DNA from: Fulvia fulva
Lineage: Eukaryota; Ascomycota; Dothideomycetes; Mycosphaerellales; Mycosphaerellaceae
DNA: 64,000 nt
Reading direction: 5' to 3'
Assembly: GCF_020509005.1 (NCBI RefSeq)
Contig: NC_063017.1
Coordinates: 1,116,001 to 1,180,000 of the forward strand
Under the pieces are notes generated by a model, which was not told the origin of the DNA, ran no database searches, and worked only from the letters and a program-made list of their open reading frames with translations. Position numbers and translations under genes: made by a program. Positions within the stretch are counted from its first letter, which is position 1. Each line of letters starts with the position of its first letter. This document shows positions 23,309-34,800 of this stretch, piece by piece.

Positions 23309-25900
23309 CTATTTAATATTAGGAAGTCAAGAATATCTTAAAGAGATAGTCCAGGTCGAGAAAGGGAAAAGCCCTAAGGAGTAGGATATAAAGGAGTTTA
23401 TCCGTCTCTTCGTAGCCTCTAGTAACCTAATTGATCCTAAAGACCTCGATAATAGCTCCCGTAGCCGTCTTCTACTTTAGGGGCTCCTAGAGTTAGTTAC
23501 TACGGCAATTTAGAAAAAATGTAGACTCTATCCGAAGTAGCCTAAGAAGTTTCGGCGCTTTTAAAAGATACTAGACGAGGCGACAAGTATCGCTAATAGT
23601 AAAGAAGGATAGAAGGCCGTATATACGGACTTTCCGCTTACTTTACTATAGCTTTATCGGTTAGTTATAAAGTAGATACCGCGCTTAATCCCTAAGATTA
23701 ATATACTTAATAAAACAGCTGTTTCTACTACTATCGAAGATGACCTTATTTAGAGAATAGTAGAAATAAGTATTCGAGCTTACTAACGAGGGCGCGCGGT
23801 AGAGGTTAGATCCTTTGACCCTAGTGAAAATCAAAGGTCTATATAACTAGAGAACCCCGATCGAGTGCCTAAACCGTAGGTTTACTTAGTATAGCGCCTA
23901 TAGTTATAGAACCGCGAGTAGTCTAAAGCGCTTAATAGGTGCTATTATAACTATAGTAGTACGGAATATTAGGCTAATAGGTGTCCTACGATACTACTTC
24001 TTATCTTATAAGGGTATGTCTTTTTAGCGATAAACAACTAGTAGTACCTAGGAAAGAAGACTAATCTAAATCCCCCTAAGTTTAACTTCCGACGGGACTA
24101 TAGTAAGCCTAAGCTCCTTTATATACTTCCGTAGCTTAAGGAATACTATAGCCCAATTCTATTTAATAAGGACATAAAGATCCCTACGCTTCGGAAACAA
24201 TAGATAGGTCGAGATTATACTAGTGTCTTAAGCGTAAAGCTTCTTAACTACTCTAAACCTCTACCTAATAACCGATACCTTATAGAATACGGCCCTTAAG
24301 ATACTAGATCTAGGTAGTAACCAACGGCCGCTAGTAGTTACTAGATCTAGTTTAAGGAAGAAGAATCGGCTCTATAAGGGAGTAGGATTATAAACTATAA
24401 CAAGGTTAAGGTTAAGGCCTACCTAACCTAGAGTAACAAATCTCGAGGCAAAGCTCTAGTAGGAATCATAAAGAACTCGAATCCTCGAACTAGGTCTAGT
24501 ATATAGGCATTAAGAGTACGAGCCGAGGCCGCTAAAGCTATACGATAAGAACTCGAAGAGGAGATCCGGTAGGAAGAACTCGGTTAGTAGAAGGTAGAGA
24601 TAATTAGAGACGCCGGTTCTAGGGCTAGTAGAAGCTAGTTAACGGTAGTATTAGGGGAGACTCTTAGAAGAAGGACGCCTAAGCCTCGAGCTAAGTTAAG
24701 GCCTACGCCCTCGGAACAGCCGGTAGGGCCTATTAATATCCTATTCGTATAGTATAGACGGCTATAGAATACAAAGACGATAAGGATTGATAACTACGTC
24801 CGATAGTACGGTACTAGAGATAGGCCCGTTACTAAGGAGGAGGGAGTGACCTATTAGATTGATCAAATCCTTTAGACTACGTTTCTAAACGTTAATACCC
24901 GGGACTAGTTTCGGTATAGTCGCTAGTTTAAAACTGCCTTGTTTAGGAGAGTAGCAAATACCCCTAATCTATAGTCTAAGCTTACTACCGTCCGTAAGTT
25001 AGCTAGCTAAGAAGGGACTGAAGTCCGTACGAGTCATGTCGCTACCTATAAAGACGAGGAAGAAGGCGCTAATAAAGAAGTCTTTCGGGATGATTATTAA
25101 GCTCGCTTTATAGGTGTGTTCTTAACGATATTATGTAGTAAGGATGCTATCCCTACCGCCGAGTTGTACGAAAACATTGAAAAAATCGGTCTCTCTAGTA
25201 TACTAGACGATTTTGTAATAGTACCTAGCCCTTAGGTAGTTACTAAGCTTAGGACTAGTAAAGGTCAGACTCGAGCCTTACTTAACGAGGGATCTAAAGC
25301 CAATATTATTAGCCCGAGGATAGTATATAAGTTTAGCTTGCCTATCGTACCTAGCGCCTACTTGTCCTTTCGAGGAGCGGGTAGAAGAGCGAAGTTTAAG
25401 GGGGTAATTTCAAAGCTTAATACTTAGGTATTTAGTATATACTACTAGATCGACATGTTTGTCTCCGCTAATCTAGATTTACCTACGATCCTTAGCCGCC
25501 CTTAGTATAGGAAGGTACGACTAATAGGCCGTAACTATAACGATAGATTATAGGAGGGAATAATTACTAGTAGGAAAGGTAAAAGTACAATAATTACGGC
25601 TATTATAGACACTAATAAGTATAAGACTCTTTAAGAACTTCTTTAGTCCTCGAAAAAAGCGAACGCGGGTTAATTTACGGTAGTTAACCCGCTATAAGCA
25701 TTAGAAGTCCGGTTTTTAAAGCAAGTCCGCCTTTCGAGTCTAGTTAGGGAAACCTTAGCAAATATATTAGGGGCGAAGTATTTAAACAATACGGCGTATT
25801 AATATTAATAGGAAGGTGAAGCTATTATATTATTACGGGTAGTCGAAATACGACACAATCGAAAGCCCTTATCGAGGCTATTCTAACGACCTATAACGTA
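23309..25900 (+). pseudogene. Retroelement gag/protease-like frame, 3' part
   Basis: Continues the frame from 18841: SQEYLKEIVQVEKGKSPKE, then LFVASSNLIDPKDL near 23410. A decayed CCHC knuckle (CYY..YSSTEY.ANRCP) lies near 23950-23990. A retropepsin-like stretch, LLNEGSKANIISPRIVY, is near 25270-25330, followed by ARRAKFKGVISKLN. This arrangement fits a long fungal gypsy gag with a protease-like domain. No reverse transcriptase follows before LINE-3 sequence starts near 26 kb, so the element is truncated or split. Stops are TAG/TAA. Confidence 0.6.
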
Positions 25901-26059
25901 GGCTACTACCCCTAGAATTAAGGGAGTTCTACCTTATTCAAGTTAGACAGCTTGAAGTTCTCTTCACCCTATTTCTTTAGCTCTATAGCCCTAAACGCCG
26001 CGGAGGTGCCTAGCTACATTAGGTAACTCCTAGGCAATAGTAGCCTAGGCTACGGCACT

Positions 26060-27290
26060 ACCGGCGCCTACGGCTCTATAGGCGAAGCTCCCCTAAGACA
26101 ACTAGTAGCAACTTATAGAGGACGTAAAAAGTATAGAGACTAACGATTAGCTCCTATACCGGTCTCTATAGGTAATGATTACTTAGCTACGTACGGCGCT
26201 AGTCCTATCGTATTACCGAGGGTAATAAGAAATGAGGACGACGTCTTAGGCGATTAATAAGGCCACCCGGAGTTAATACCCCTATAGCTAGGCATCGGTC
26301 GCGGCTTCGATACTAGGCCCCCGCCTAACGTACGATATAGTTATAATCCGTATTGTAGTAAAGGACGACTAGGCCGAAGTGGCGAAGCTATCGAACAAGG
26401 AGCTTACCTAGCGAATCAATTAACTAGGGGTAGTCGTAGTGAACTAATAGTCTAACGGCACTCTATAGATCTATACTAGCTCTACTACTACTAGGAGGCA
26501 CCTAGAGGCATAGCTATAGTAGGTATCTAAGGTTACGGTATTAGCGAAGGTCTTAATAAAGTAATTCACGATCCTAGTCCACGACATACCTAAGGAGTTC
26601 GACCTAACTAACTAAGGTCACCTACGTACTCTCTAAGAGGACAACCCGGTCACTCTTAACTCTCTAATCTAGAAGGCGACCTAGCTCTATAGGAAATGGC
26701 TAGAAGGTAAGAAGGCCTCGGCGCTAATAGTATAGCTATAAGACGCGAAAGCGGCGGATCTAGCGATAGAACAAGGCCTAATCTAGTAATATAGCCTTAA
26801 GATAGTAGAAAAGCACTCCTTATCCTTCCGTGTCCTCTAATACTTCAAATGCTAATAGTATAGACACCAAACCTATACGTATATAAACAAGTAGGCCTAC
26901 TCGAACTATATAGGAGACTATATGTCTAGGGACTATATATCGGCTACGAGGCGGTACGCAAACTGTCCGGGGCACTACCTATCGTATAGTACGGAATGCC
27001 TATAGCGGAAACTAGCGAAAAACAAGGCAATCACAAACAGAACCGTCGCCCTAAGGTTCTACGGCGACCGTAAGGCTAGTCTATACCGGAACTAGCTAGC
27101 GGCGGTCGGGTATAAGCGCCCTAGGGCCGAGGACAATATAAAGGATATATAACCTAGGGCGTACGGGAGGCTACGTACTCTACTAGTTACGGCGAGGGAA
27201 TCTAACTAGGCCCGGCTCCCCTTTAGTATATAACTAATACGCGTAGACTAGGACGCGCTAGGTAATAGGACATAGGACATTATAGAGGAA
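26060..27290 (+). pseudogene. LINE-3 ORF1 (gag-like, zinc knuckles)
   Basis: The sense frame shows a helical N-terminal part (VAKLSNKELT near 26380; HDIPKEFDLTN near 26583) followed by knuckle-like repeats near 26840-27010 (FKC..YRHQTYT; CPGHYLSYSTEC). The layout parallels ORF1 of LINE-1. RIP stops at Gln/Trp codons; some knuckle Cys/His codons have changed. Start approximate. Confidence 0.75.
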
Positions 27291-27309
27291 ATGATTGTCG
27301 ATAACGATA

Positions 27310-30300
27310 ACTAGCCTCGATACGCTTAGTACTATCTAGTACAACGTTAACTATAGCAAGGATATAGTATAGAACCATTTCCTATACGAGGCGGACCCGT
27401 ACGTCTACTACGTCCTAGTAATCTAGGAGCTATAGATTAACCCGTACTATAAGAGACTAACGACCTACAAGTTACTAGGCTATACGATATACCTACGAAG
27501 CGACGGTAGACCCCGTACGTACTTCTATATTAGTAAGGATATACTAGAATCCGAATAGGAGGTAGTATACTACGTAGACGAAGAAGGCGGGGGAGATATT
27601 ACCTCCCTCTACGTAGGTAGTACTTAGATACACAATATATATATATAACCGCTAGCCTCGAGGTCTAGCCGCGACCTTAGGGTCTATAGACACCTAGACA
27701 GTACGCTTAAGAGACAAGGCTACTATATTGTAGTAGGAGACTTTAATATATACTACCCTTCCTAGGAAAGCCTTATATAGCCGCACCCTATAGCCGACGA
27801 AGTAATCGACTTGATAGCGAGCAACGTAATTGCCCTTAATACCCCGAAGGACCTAGGCACCTAGAAGAGAGGGGGACTCTAAGGCACGAGCGACCTCTCC
27901 TAGATCTCGGATAGCTACTACTACACGGTAACCTACTATAGGATCGAACATAAACTCGAGGCGTCGTTAGACTATATACTAGTCAGGACCTCTATTACGA
28001 TATAGATATAATATATACTAGCGAGAACCCCTAAGCTAAACTAGGGAAAGGTCCCCTAGGCTAACATCTAGGTATACCTCGACGACTCCGAGAGGCTAGT
28101 CTAGATCGCGTAGTAGTAATATAATAGTAAAGACGAGATAGACGAGGTAGTCTAAGGGTTAATAGACGAATTAGGAAAAGCGACCTTACTCTACGTCCCG
28201 CTTACCTAACTAACGACATAGTCTAAACTATACTAGACGCTAAAGTATACTACGACGGTAAGAGAAGTAAGGAGAGCCCGCCGGGTATAGACGAGTAGCT
28301 ATAGCGAGGAGGCCTAGAACGTATATAGGGAGGCATACTAATAGAAGAAAGCTACGATACGGAGGGAGAAAGTAGTCGGCTAGAGAGCTATAGTAGAAGA
28401 AATCGCCGACAAGCTAGCGAGGATATAGAAGCTAGCGAAATAGGCCCGATAGGACCCTATATAGGGCCCCTCCTTCTCTATCCTAGCGCTATAATCGCCT
28501 AGTAGCCCGGTTAGCGACCCCGAGGCTAAGGCGCGTCTACTAGCTAGCAAGTTCTTCCCGCCCCTAGTCGAGGCTAATCTAAGCGATATAAACAGCTCTA
28601 CTCCCCTAGCCCCTAGTATAGCGGTCTAATAGAATGTGTCCGAGGGAGAAGTTGCCGCTATACTTAGGAAGTTACCGGCGAAGAAAGCCCCGGGGCCGGA
28701 TAGGATCCTAAACGAACTACTAAAGAAGTGTAGAGATCAACTAGCCCTAGTAGTCGTAGCGATCTTCAACGCCTATCTATAGACCGGATACTACCTAACG
28801 GCATTCAAATAATCGACGATAGTAGTCCTACGTAAGCCGTAGAAGGAAGACTATACGTAGGTAAAGTCGTACCGCCTAATTACGCTCCTTAATACTTTTA
28901 GGAAGGCGCTTAAGAAGCTAGTTATAACGAGACTCTCCGAGGCGGTAGAGGAGTACTCCCTACTCCCGGACACCTAGATAGGTACGCGCCTATAGCGGTC
29001 GATACTATCCGCGATAGAACTTATCACCTCTTAGGTAAAGGCTATCTAGTATAGGAATAGGGACAAGGTGGTATCCTTACTTAGTCTAGACATATCGGGA
29101 GCCTTTGACTACGTGTTATACCCGCGGCTACTCTATATCCTAAGGTCGAAAGGACTCTCTAAGTGGCTTATTAACTTCGTACGGTCCTACCTCTAAAACC
29201 GTAGCACGTCGATCCTAGTCGGTCAGTACAAAAGCCTAATCCTAAGTAGTCTATACTAGAATCCCGTAAGGCTTAACGCTAGTACCTATCCTATTCCTCT
29301 TCTTTATAGCGACGCTACTCCTAGCCCTAGAATCCTAGAACACCGCTCCGAGCGGCTTCGTAGACGACACGAACATCCTAGCGTAGTCTTCCTCGACTAA
29401 GGAGAACTATAGGCTACTAGAAGAGAAGTATAAGATCTACGAAGACTAGGCTAGGAGGTATAGGGCTCGGTTTGCCCTAGAAAAGTACAATCTAATACAC
29501 TTTACGCGCCGGCTACGGTTCTATAATATATATACTTCTATCTAGATATAGGGGTATACGACTAACCCGGCAAATCAGCTTAGGATCCTCGGACTATAGG
29601 TAGACCCGGCGCTATAGTAGAGGAAGCACGTATAGGCAATATTACGGAAAGCTAAACAGAATATAGTATTATACTAGAGGCTTACTACGTCTATATAGGG
29701 GGCGGACTTTCGGTAGTCACGACTTCTATATACGGCTATTATACGGCTAGTCCTTACCTATAGTAGCTAAGTGTAGTCCTTAGGCGAGAGGGCCTACCTA
29801 TTAAAGGGACTCGTCGCGCCGTTAGCGAAGATCTAAAACTAATGCCTAAGGAAGGTTACCGGGGCATATAACTCGATACTTATAAGGATACTTAAGTACG
29901 AGACCGCTATACCGCCGATCGACCTATATATCTAGGGACTACGGACCTCCTAATTAGGCAAGTCGGCATAGTACCTAGTATAGAAGGTTATTACTAGTAT
30001 AGTCGTAAGGGCCCGCGAATCAGTACTAGCGTATAAGGGCATTCGACCCGGAAACGAGCCGAAATACCGGGTAAGGGACGAATAGCTAGTAATATAATAG
30101 GAAGGTAAGAAATTGTTTATAGAGTAACTATAGAAGGAAAGGTAGAACAACTAGGTTATAGGACATAGTAGACGCCCTTAGCTAGCGGGACAACCTAAGG
30201 AATAGTTAGCTACGAAATCCGCGGTTAAGTACCCCCCGAAGCTTATCTACTACCGCCTTACGAGGGTATAGAGTAGTATAGTAACCTAACTACGAAGCGA

Positions 30301-30627
30301 ATATATCGGCCTCTAGGGGTACCTATTATAGAGGAAGGTTCTAGAATATACGAATACTAGCTACCCCTACGGCTATCGCTCCTAGAATATACGGTACGTA
30401 CTCCTCGTCTATCCGAGGTAGTCGCTAGGAAGGGGGGAGTAGATAGTAAAGGCGAGGAACCGGACGATTAGGGTACTTCTTAATAACGTTAAGGACCTAC
30501 GGCGTATTACGAACTAGATACTAGAGAAGGGCTAGCTAGAACAGTACCGCCTATTAGGAGTAGTATAGGAAGAGAGGACACGGCGTAGCGCGACGAGACC
30601 GGCTAGGAGCGGGTGCTAACGGGGTAG
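27310..30627 (+). pseudogene. LINE-3 ORF2 (endonuclease-reverse transcriptase)
   Basis: Endonuclease traces include VVGDFNIYYP near 27735. Reverse transcriptase motifs are plain: SYRLITLLNTF near 28868, SLDISGAFDYV near 29080, GFVDDTNILA near 29355 followed by SSSTKENYRLLEEKY. The C-terminal portion continues to the copia insertion. Many TAG/TAA stops. The minus-strand open frame at 29950-30150 is antisense noise. Confidence 0.88.
30623..30627 (+). repeat. 5-bp target duplication, left (GGTAG)
   Basis: Matched by GGTAG at 37403-37407, immediately outside the copia LTRs. Confidence 0.9.
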
Positions 30628-30834
30628 TATCACGTTAGAAGTGTGGGAAGTTATTGTACGGGCTCATATAGGGTGTTTCAAAAGCAGGTTGTGTATTGCA
30701 TGTGTCTATCTAGAATGGACAAGTGTTGCTCTTGAAGAGGCTGCAGGTGACTAATCAGTCACCTGATTCTTAGCGTACGTGGCCTCAAGTTTTGATGATG
30801 GGATGTTGCCCATGTGCACGCTCGGATCGCGACA
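30628..30834 (-). repeat. Copia 3' LTR
   Basis: 207 bp, same sequence as 37196-37402 by eye. Contains the inverted repeat GGTGACTAATCAGTCACC at 30746-30763, which could mark a hairpin or a binding site. Confidence 0.95.
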
Positions 30835-30846
30835 CACCCCCTCAGC
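30835..30846 (-). other. Copia polypurine tract
   Basis: The sense strand reads GCTGAGGGGGTG directly before the 3' LTR. This is the expected position for the plus-strand primer of reverse transcription. The RIPed sister keeps the G run at 46222-46233. Confidence 0.75.
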
Positions 30847-31076
30847 TCGTGCGCTGGAGTGAATGAGCTGATTCCCATGTGATCGCGTGCACCCTGTCAT
30901 AACTACCCCCCCTATCTATGGCAGTGACGTCAGGCCCTCGGTGTTGCTGCTGCTGCAGTGAGGGTAAGTCAGCTGTTTCAAGTGAAGTGAGGTGAGCTTT
31001 GTACCCCTTCCCTCATTCCTCACTTTCACTGCTGCCATTGTTACCTATATAATAAAGCATAGAATGTGTGACTGTT

Positions 31077-31190
31077 GCCGGTGAGATGGCTCAGGTGATG
31101 GTCCCGTTGCACGGACTTTCACTTGAGTGTGCAATCATCTCACCCACCGGCAAACATCAGAGGTCCTGAGTTCAATCCAGGGGTAGCCTT
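31077..31190 (+). ncRNA. tRNA-like/SINE-like segment inside the copia 3' region (candidate)
   Basis: On the plus strand, antisense to the copia, TGGCTCAGGTGATGG (31087-31101) resembles a pol III A box and GAGTTCAATCC (31168-31178) a B box, with TCCTG/CAGGG stem bases around the latter. The A-B spacing of 81 bases suits only a tRNA with a long arm or intron. The same DNA can pair GCCGGTGAGATG (31077-31088) with CATCTCACCCACCGGC (31136-31151). It recurs at about 46473-46586 in the sister, so it belongs to the family. Could equally be a chance match. Confidence 0.35.
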
Positions 31191-31432
31191 AGTCCTATCG
31201 TATGCTTAAACATATATTGTCGTCCGCTCAACTTATTGAATTGTCCGATAATTGCTCTGTGCCAAGTTATTTCGCTCCGGCGAATGGTGAGAGAGCTCGC
31301 TCTGCCCCTGGGGAGTATGAGATACTAGTCAGTGGCGCAATGCACTGGGCTGTCTACGACAGAGCTTGCACCATGTGAGGTGTAATGGGGCTCCAATGGG
31401 TAACACCGGAGCAACGGTATCGGAAAGTTGAA

Positions 31433-31453
31433 AAGGCACCTTCGGGGTGCCTT
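31433..31453 (-). other. Perfect 8-bp hairpin in copia 3' region
   Basis: AAGGCACC and GGTGCCTT pair around a five-base loop TTCGG. The sister at 46837-46857 keeps both arms unchanged although neighbouring CpA/TpG sites were mutated by RIP. The stem's role is unknown: termination, RNA packaging or export are possible. Confidence 0.6.
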
Positions 31454-31639
31454 GCTTTCTGCACTTTTAAAGGTCCATCACCTCAGGGTGGTGACACCTT
31501 TTTGTTTTGGGCAAGTGTGTGCTATGTGTGAGGTGCGAAAGCAGCGGATGATGTGGTGACAAGGTGGTAGTGTTGTAGCTAGCAGCAAGTTGGAGGCGTT
31601 TCTCGCTTTCTGATTGGACGCGCTGCTGCTGGTGACAGG

Positions 31640-31688
31640 GGTGTTTCTCGCCCTTGCGCTGTTAGCCAATGGGAGTCCGAGAAACACC
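31640..31688 (-). other. 11-bp inverted repeat in copia 3' region
   Basis: GGTGTTTCTCG (31640-31650) and CGAGAAACACC (31678-31688) pair perfectly over a 27-base loop. Both arms are kept in the RIPed sister near 47010-47060. A third, looser copy, GGCGTTTCTCG, lies just upstream at 31587-31597. Confidence 0.6.
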
Positions 31689-31878
31689 TGTTGATGATGG
31701 TGCCAGGGCCGCACCGGTGAATGGTGGATGCTTTGCCCTGGCTTCGTTGTCGTCTACAGCATTGGTGGCTGCTGGTGGCCGTGTTTTGCGCCTGCTGGCG
31801 CTTCTAGAGAGGTGTCCGTAAAGATGAAGCCGTTCGGTGTTCGTTTCGAGATGAGGTGAGGCCGCTGCTGCGGGCTTC

Positions 31879-34800
31879 TCAGGCGTCTGTTGGCCCGTTA
31901 CCTCCTGATGCGGCTGCAGAGGGCACTGAGGTGCGTGGGTCCACGCCTTCCTCAGCCATATTGAGCAGCTTGACGAAGTGCTTGTGCTTCTGTGGTGGAA
32001 GCAGCTTGGTCAGCCCGTCTGCAGGCATGTCGTTGGTGCTGAGATACTTGATCTCAATGTCTCCGCGCTGGTCTCGCTGTCGGAGCCAGTGGTGGTGGAT
32101 GTCAACGTGGCGTAGCTTCGTGTCAAGCTTTTGCCCTTGTTGGTTGACAAGGCGGATGGTCTGCGTGTTGTCGCAGTACAAGTGGGTGCGCTGATTGAAC
32201 TGAAGGTGTATCTCAGCGAAGACTCGTTCCCACTGTATGAGCTCTGAGGCGGCTTGCGAAAGCCCGAGTAGCTCAGCCTCTGTTGAGGACTTGGTGACAG
32301 TGATTTGTTTAGATGCCTTATAATCCACTGGTCCACCGAACAGCATGAAGACCCAGCCATTTGAGCTGGTCCTGTCATTATTCATGCCGTAGGACGCGTC
32401 CGATGCTCCAAAGAACTCGTGGTTGCTACCGAGGTGCTCTGGTTGGCTGTGAAGGCCAGTGATGTGTTTGCTGGCGCCATATACAAGGCAGAGGTTCTTG
32501 GTCTCCAGGAGATAGCGCAAGCACTGATCTGCAAGCTTGAGGTGTGTCTCAGTTGGCTTGGTCAGATACTGCGATAGCATAGACAAGGAAAAGGCGATGT
32601 CAGGCCGCGTGTGTGTGGCGGCGAAGTTGAGGGATCCTATACGTTGTTGGTACGCAAGGATGGCGATAGAGGTGGGTTGATGACCCTCTGGAACGGTCCA
32701 ATCAAGGTGTTGATCTACTGGCACTGTCGTTTTGCGTGCATTCGTGGATATGCTGAATTTGGCGGCTAGCTTCTCAATGTAGTCTTCTTGAGAGAGCCAC
32801 AGCAAGCGCTTGTTTCTGTCGCGCGTAACCTTGATTCCTAGGAACCAGGAGAGATCACCGAGCTCGTGCATCTCGTACTTGGCAAGCAGCCGCTGCTTGA
32901 TGTTGGCAGCATGGGCCTTGTGCTTGCGGTGGTAGAGCATAACCAGGTCGTCAACGTAAAAGAAGAACATAACCTTGTTGTCATGGTAGATGCATTCGGA
33001 GTCCGACAGGGGTACTAGTCCAAGGGAGGCCAGCGTCTCGGTTAGGGAGTTGTACCACAATAAAGGGGACTCCTTCAGACCGTAGAGGGCCTTGACCAGC
33101 TTGAGGGCGTGTCCATGGGATGGCCTGTCGATTCCAGGAGGTGGTTGCAGATACATGGTGTATGGCAGGTCCGAGTTCAGGAAGGCGTTGACAACATCGA
33201 ATTGTTCGGCTTCTAGGTCGAAGCTCGCGGCCATAGCACAGCAGAGGCGGAACATGCTTGCTGGCAGTGTGGCGGCGTATGTGTCTAAGTGTGTTCCTTG
33301 CAAATCGCCTCTTGCGCATAGCCTAGCCTTGAAGCTCTTCAGCATGCCGTGCTCGTCCAGTTTGTATTTGTACACCCACTTGAGCGGCAGTAGTGGCTGA
33401 AGTCCCTCCTCTTGCTGAGCATCCTGATCCTTCTCTTCCTTTGTTGCCCATCTGAATGTGCCTGTTGCCAGGGCTTTGGCAAACTCCTTGGCCATAGCTT
33501 CGATCCACTGTTGGGAGAAGCGGTGTTTCATAGCGGCTCGGTAGTTAGAAGGTTCGGGCGGAAGGTCATCGCGGTGCATAGAGGTAGTGGTGTTGACACG
33601 CCTTAGAGGGCTGTTGCCTCTTCGTGTAGGGCTTCGATCGCTCTTGTCGCGATAGGCGCGTGTTCTGGGTCGTATGCCGGACATCTGGCCGATGATTACA
33701 TTAGCGACCATGATCTGGTGCAGTGCATGGTGGAAGTAGGCCGTTCGTAGGCGCTTTCCATTCTCTGTGACTGCATAGTTGGACTCCTCTGGTGTGTAGA
33801 GCTCTGGCTCTAGGGGGAAGAGTGGTGTGTTGGACGCGTTGTGTGTTAACGCGTCTTCTGGTGGTGTGAATGTGAATGGATATGGCTCGCGATCAGGGTC
33901 CGTGTTGCCCATGATCTCCTCACGGTCTTCTGCGGTGAGGGCATCCATTATCTGCTGCTGCAGGGTATCGTAGTAGTCAGTGGTGTTGGGTGCTGACTGC
34001 TGTGTGTTGTCTTGAGTCACGTGATCTGTTACGTGCTCGATTTGCCGGTCTTTTTGGTTATATGTTGCTGACTCGCGGTGTTGCGGCCAGTGTGGTTCTT
34101 GCCCAAGGAGCTTTTGGTGGGCGTCTCGAGGTTGTTGGGTGTGCGGCTGCTGAGCCTGTTCTTCCACCCCCTCGGCCTGTGCTGTGTCTTGCTCGTGATG
34201 AGCGACATACAGGTCGTAGTATTGTTCAGGCTCTTCAGCCGGTTCCGCTGTTGCGATGTTCTCGACAGGGGTCGTGTACCCTGCTGTCAGGCGTGATGGG
34301 TCATAGAACGTGGTCTCATCGAAGAGGACGTCCTTGACTCGCATAACCCAATCTTTTGATGGGTCCCATACGCGGTAGATGTTAGTGGAGTCGTATCCCA
34401 CAAGGTAGCCTATGAGCGCTCTCTCTTGGAGTTTCTCGCTCTTGCCAGGCTGATCTGGTCCATGGATGAACACGTATGCAAGGGAGCCATACACCACCAT
34501 GTGACCCACGTTCGGAATTCGTCCTGTTGCCAATTCGAATGGGGTCTTCCAGCCCTTTGACTGGATAGGGGATCGCCAGAGGATGTACGCCGCTGCTGCA
34601 GTGCATTCTGGCCAAAGCTTTTCCGGCAATCGTGCGTGGATGCGAATGGTTCTGCTCATGGTGATGATCAGAGCTCCAGCTCTTTCTGCTGGGTCCTGCG
34701 CAGGCGCGTATTCCGCGGTTGCGTGCCATTCAATCTTGTTGTTGTTGATGACTGAGCGAAACACCTTCCCAATGGCGGGCTCGTTGTCGCTGTAGAAGCA

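Larger units (their letters stand above)
30847..31878 (-). other. Long 3' untranslated region of the copia
   Basis: About 1.03 kb between the stop codon and the polypurine tract, long for a copia element. No convincing coding frame exists; the 78-codon minus frame at 31478-31714 is not preserved in the sister. Three hairpin-forming stretches (31077-31151, 31433-31453, 31640-31688) occur and are also found in the sister. The sister has about 30 extra bases near 46976-47005. Confidence 0.7.
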
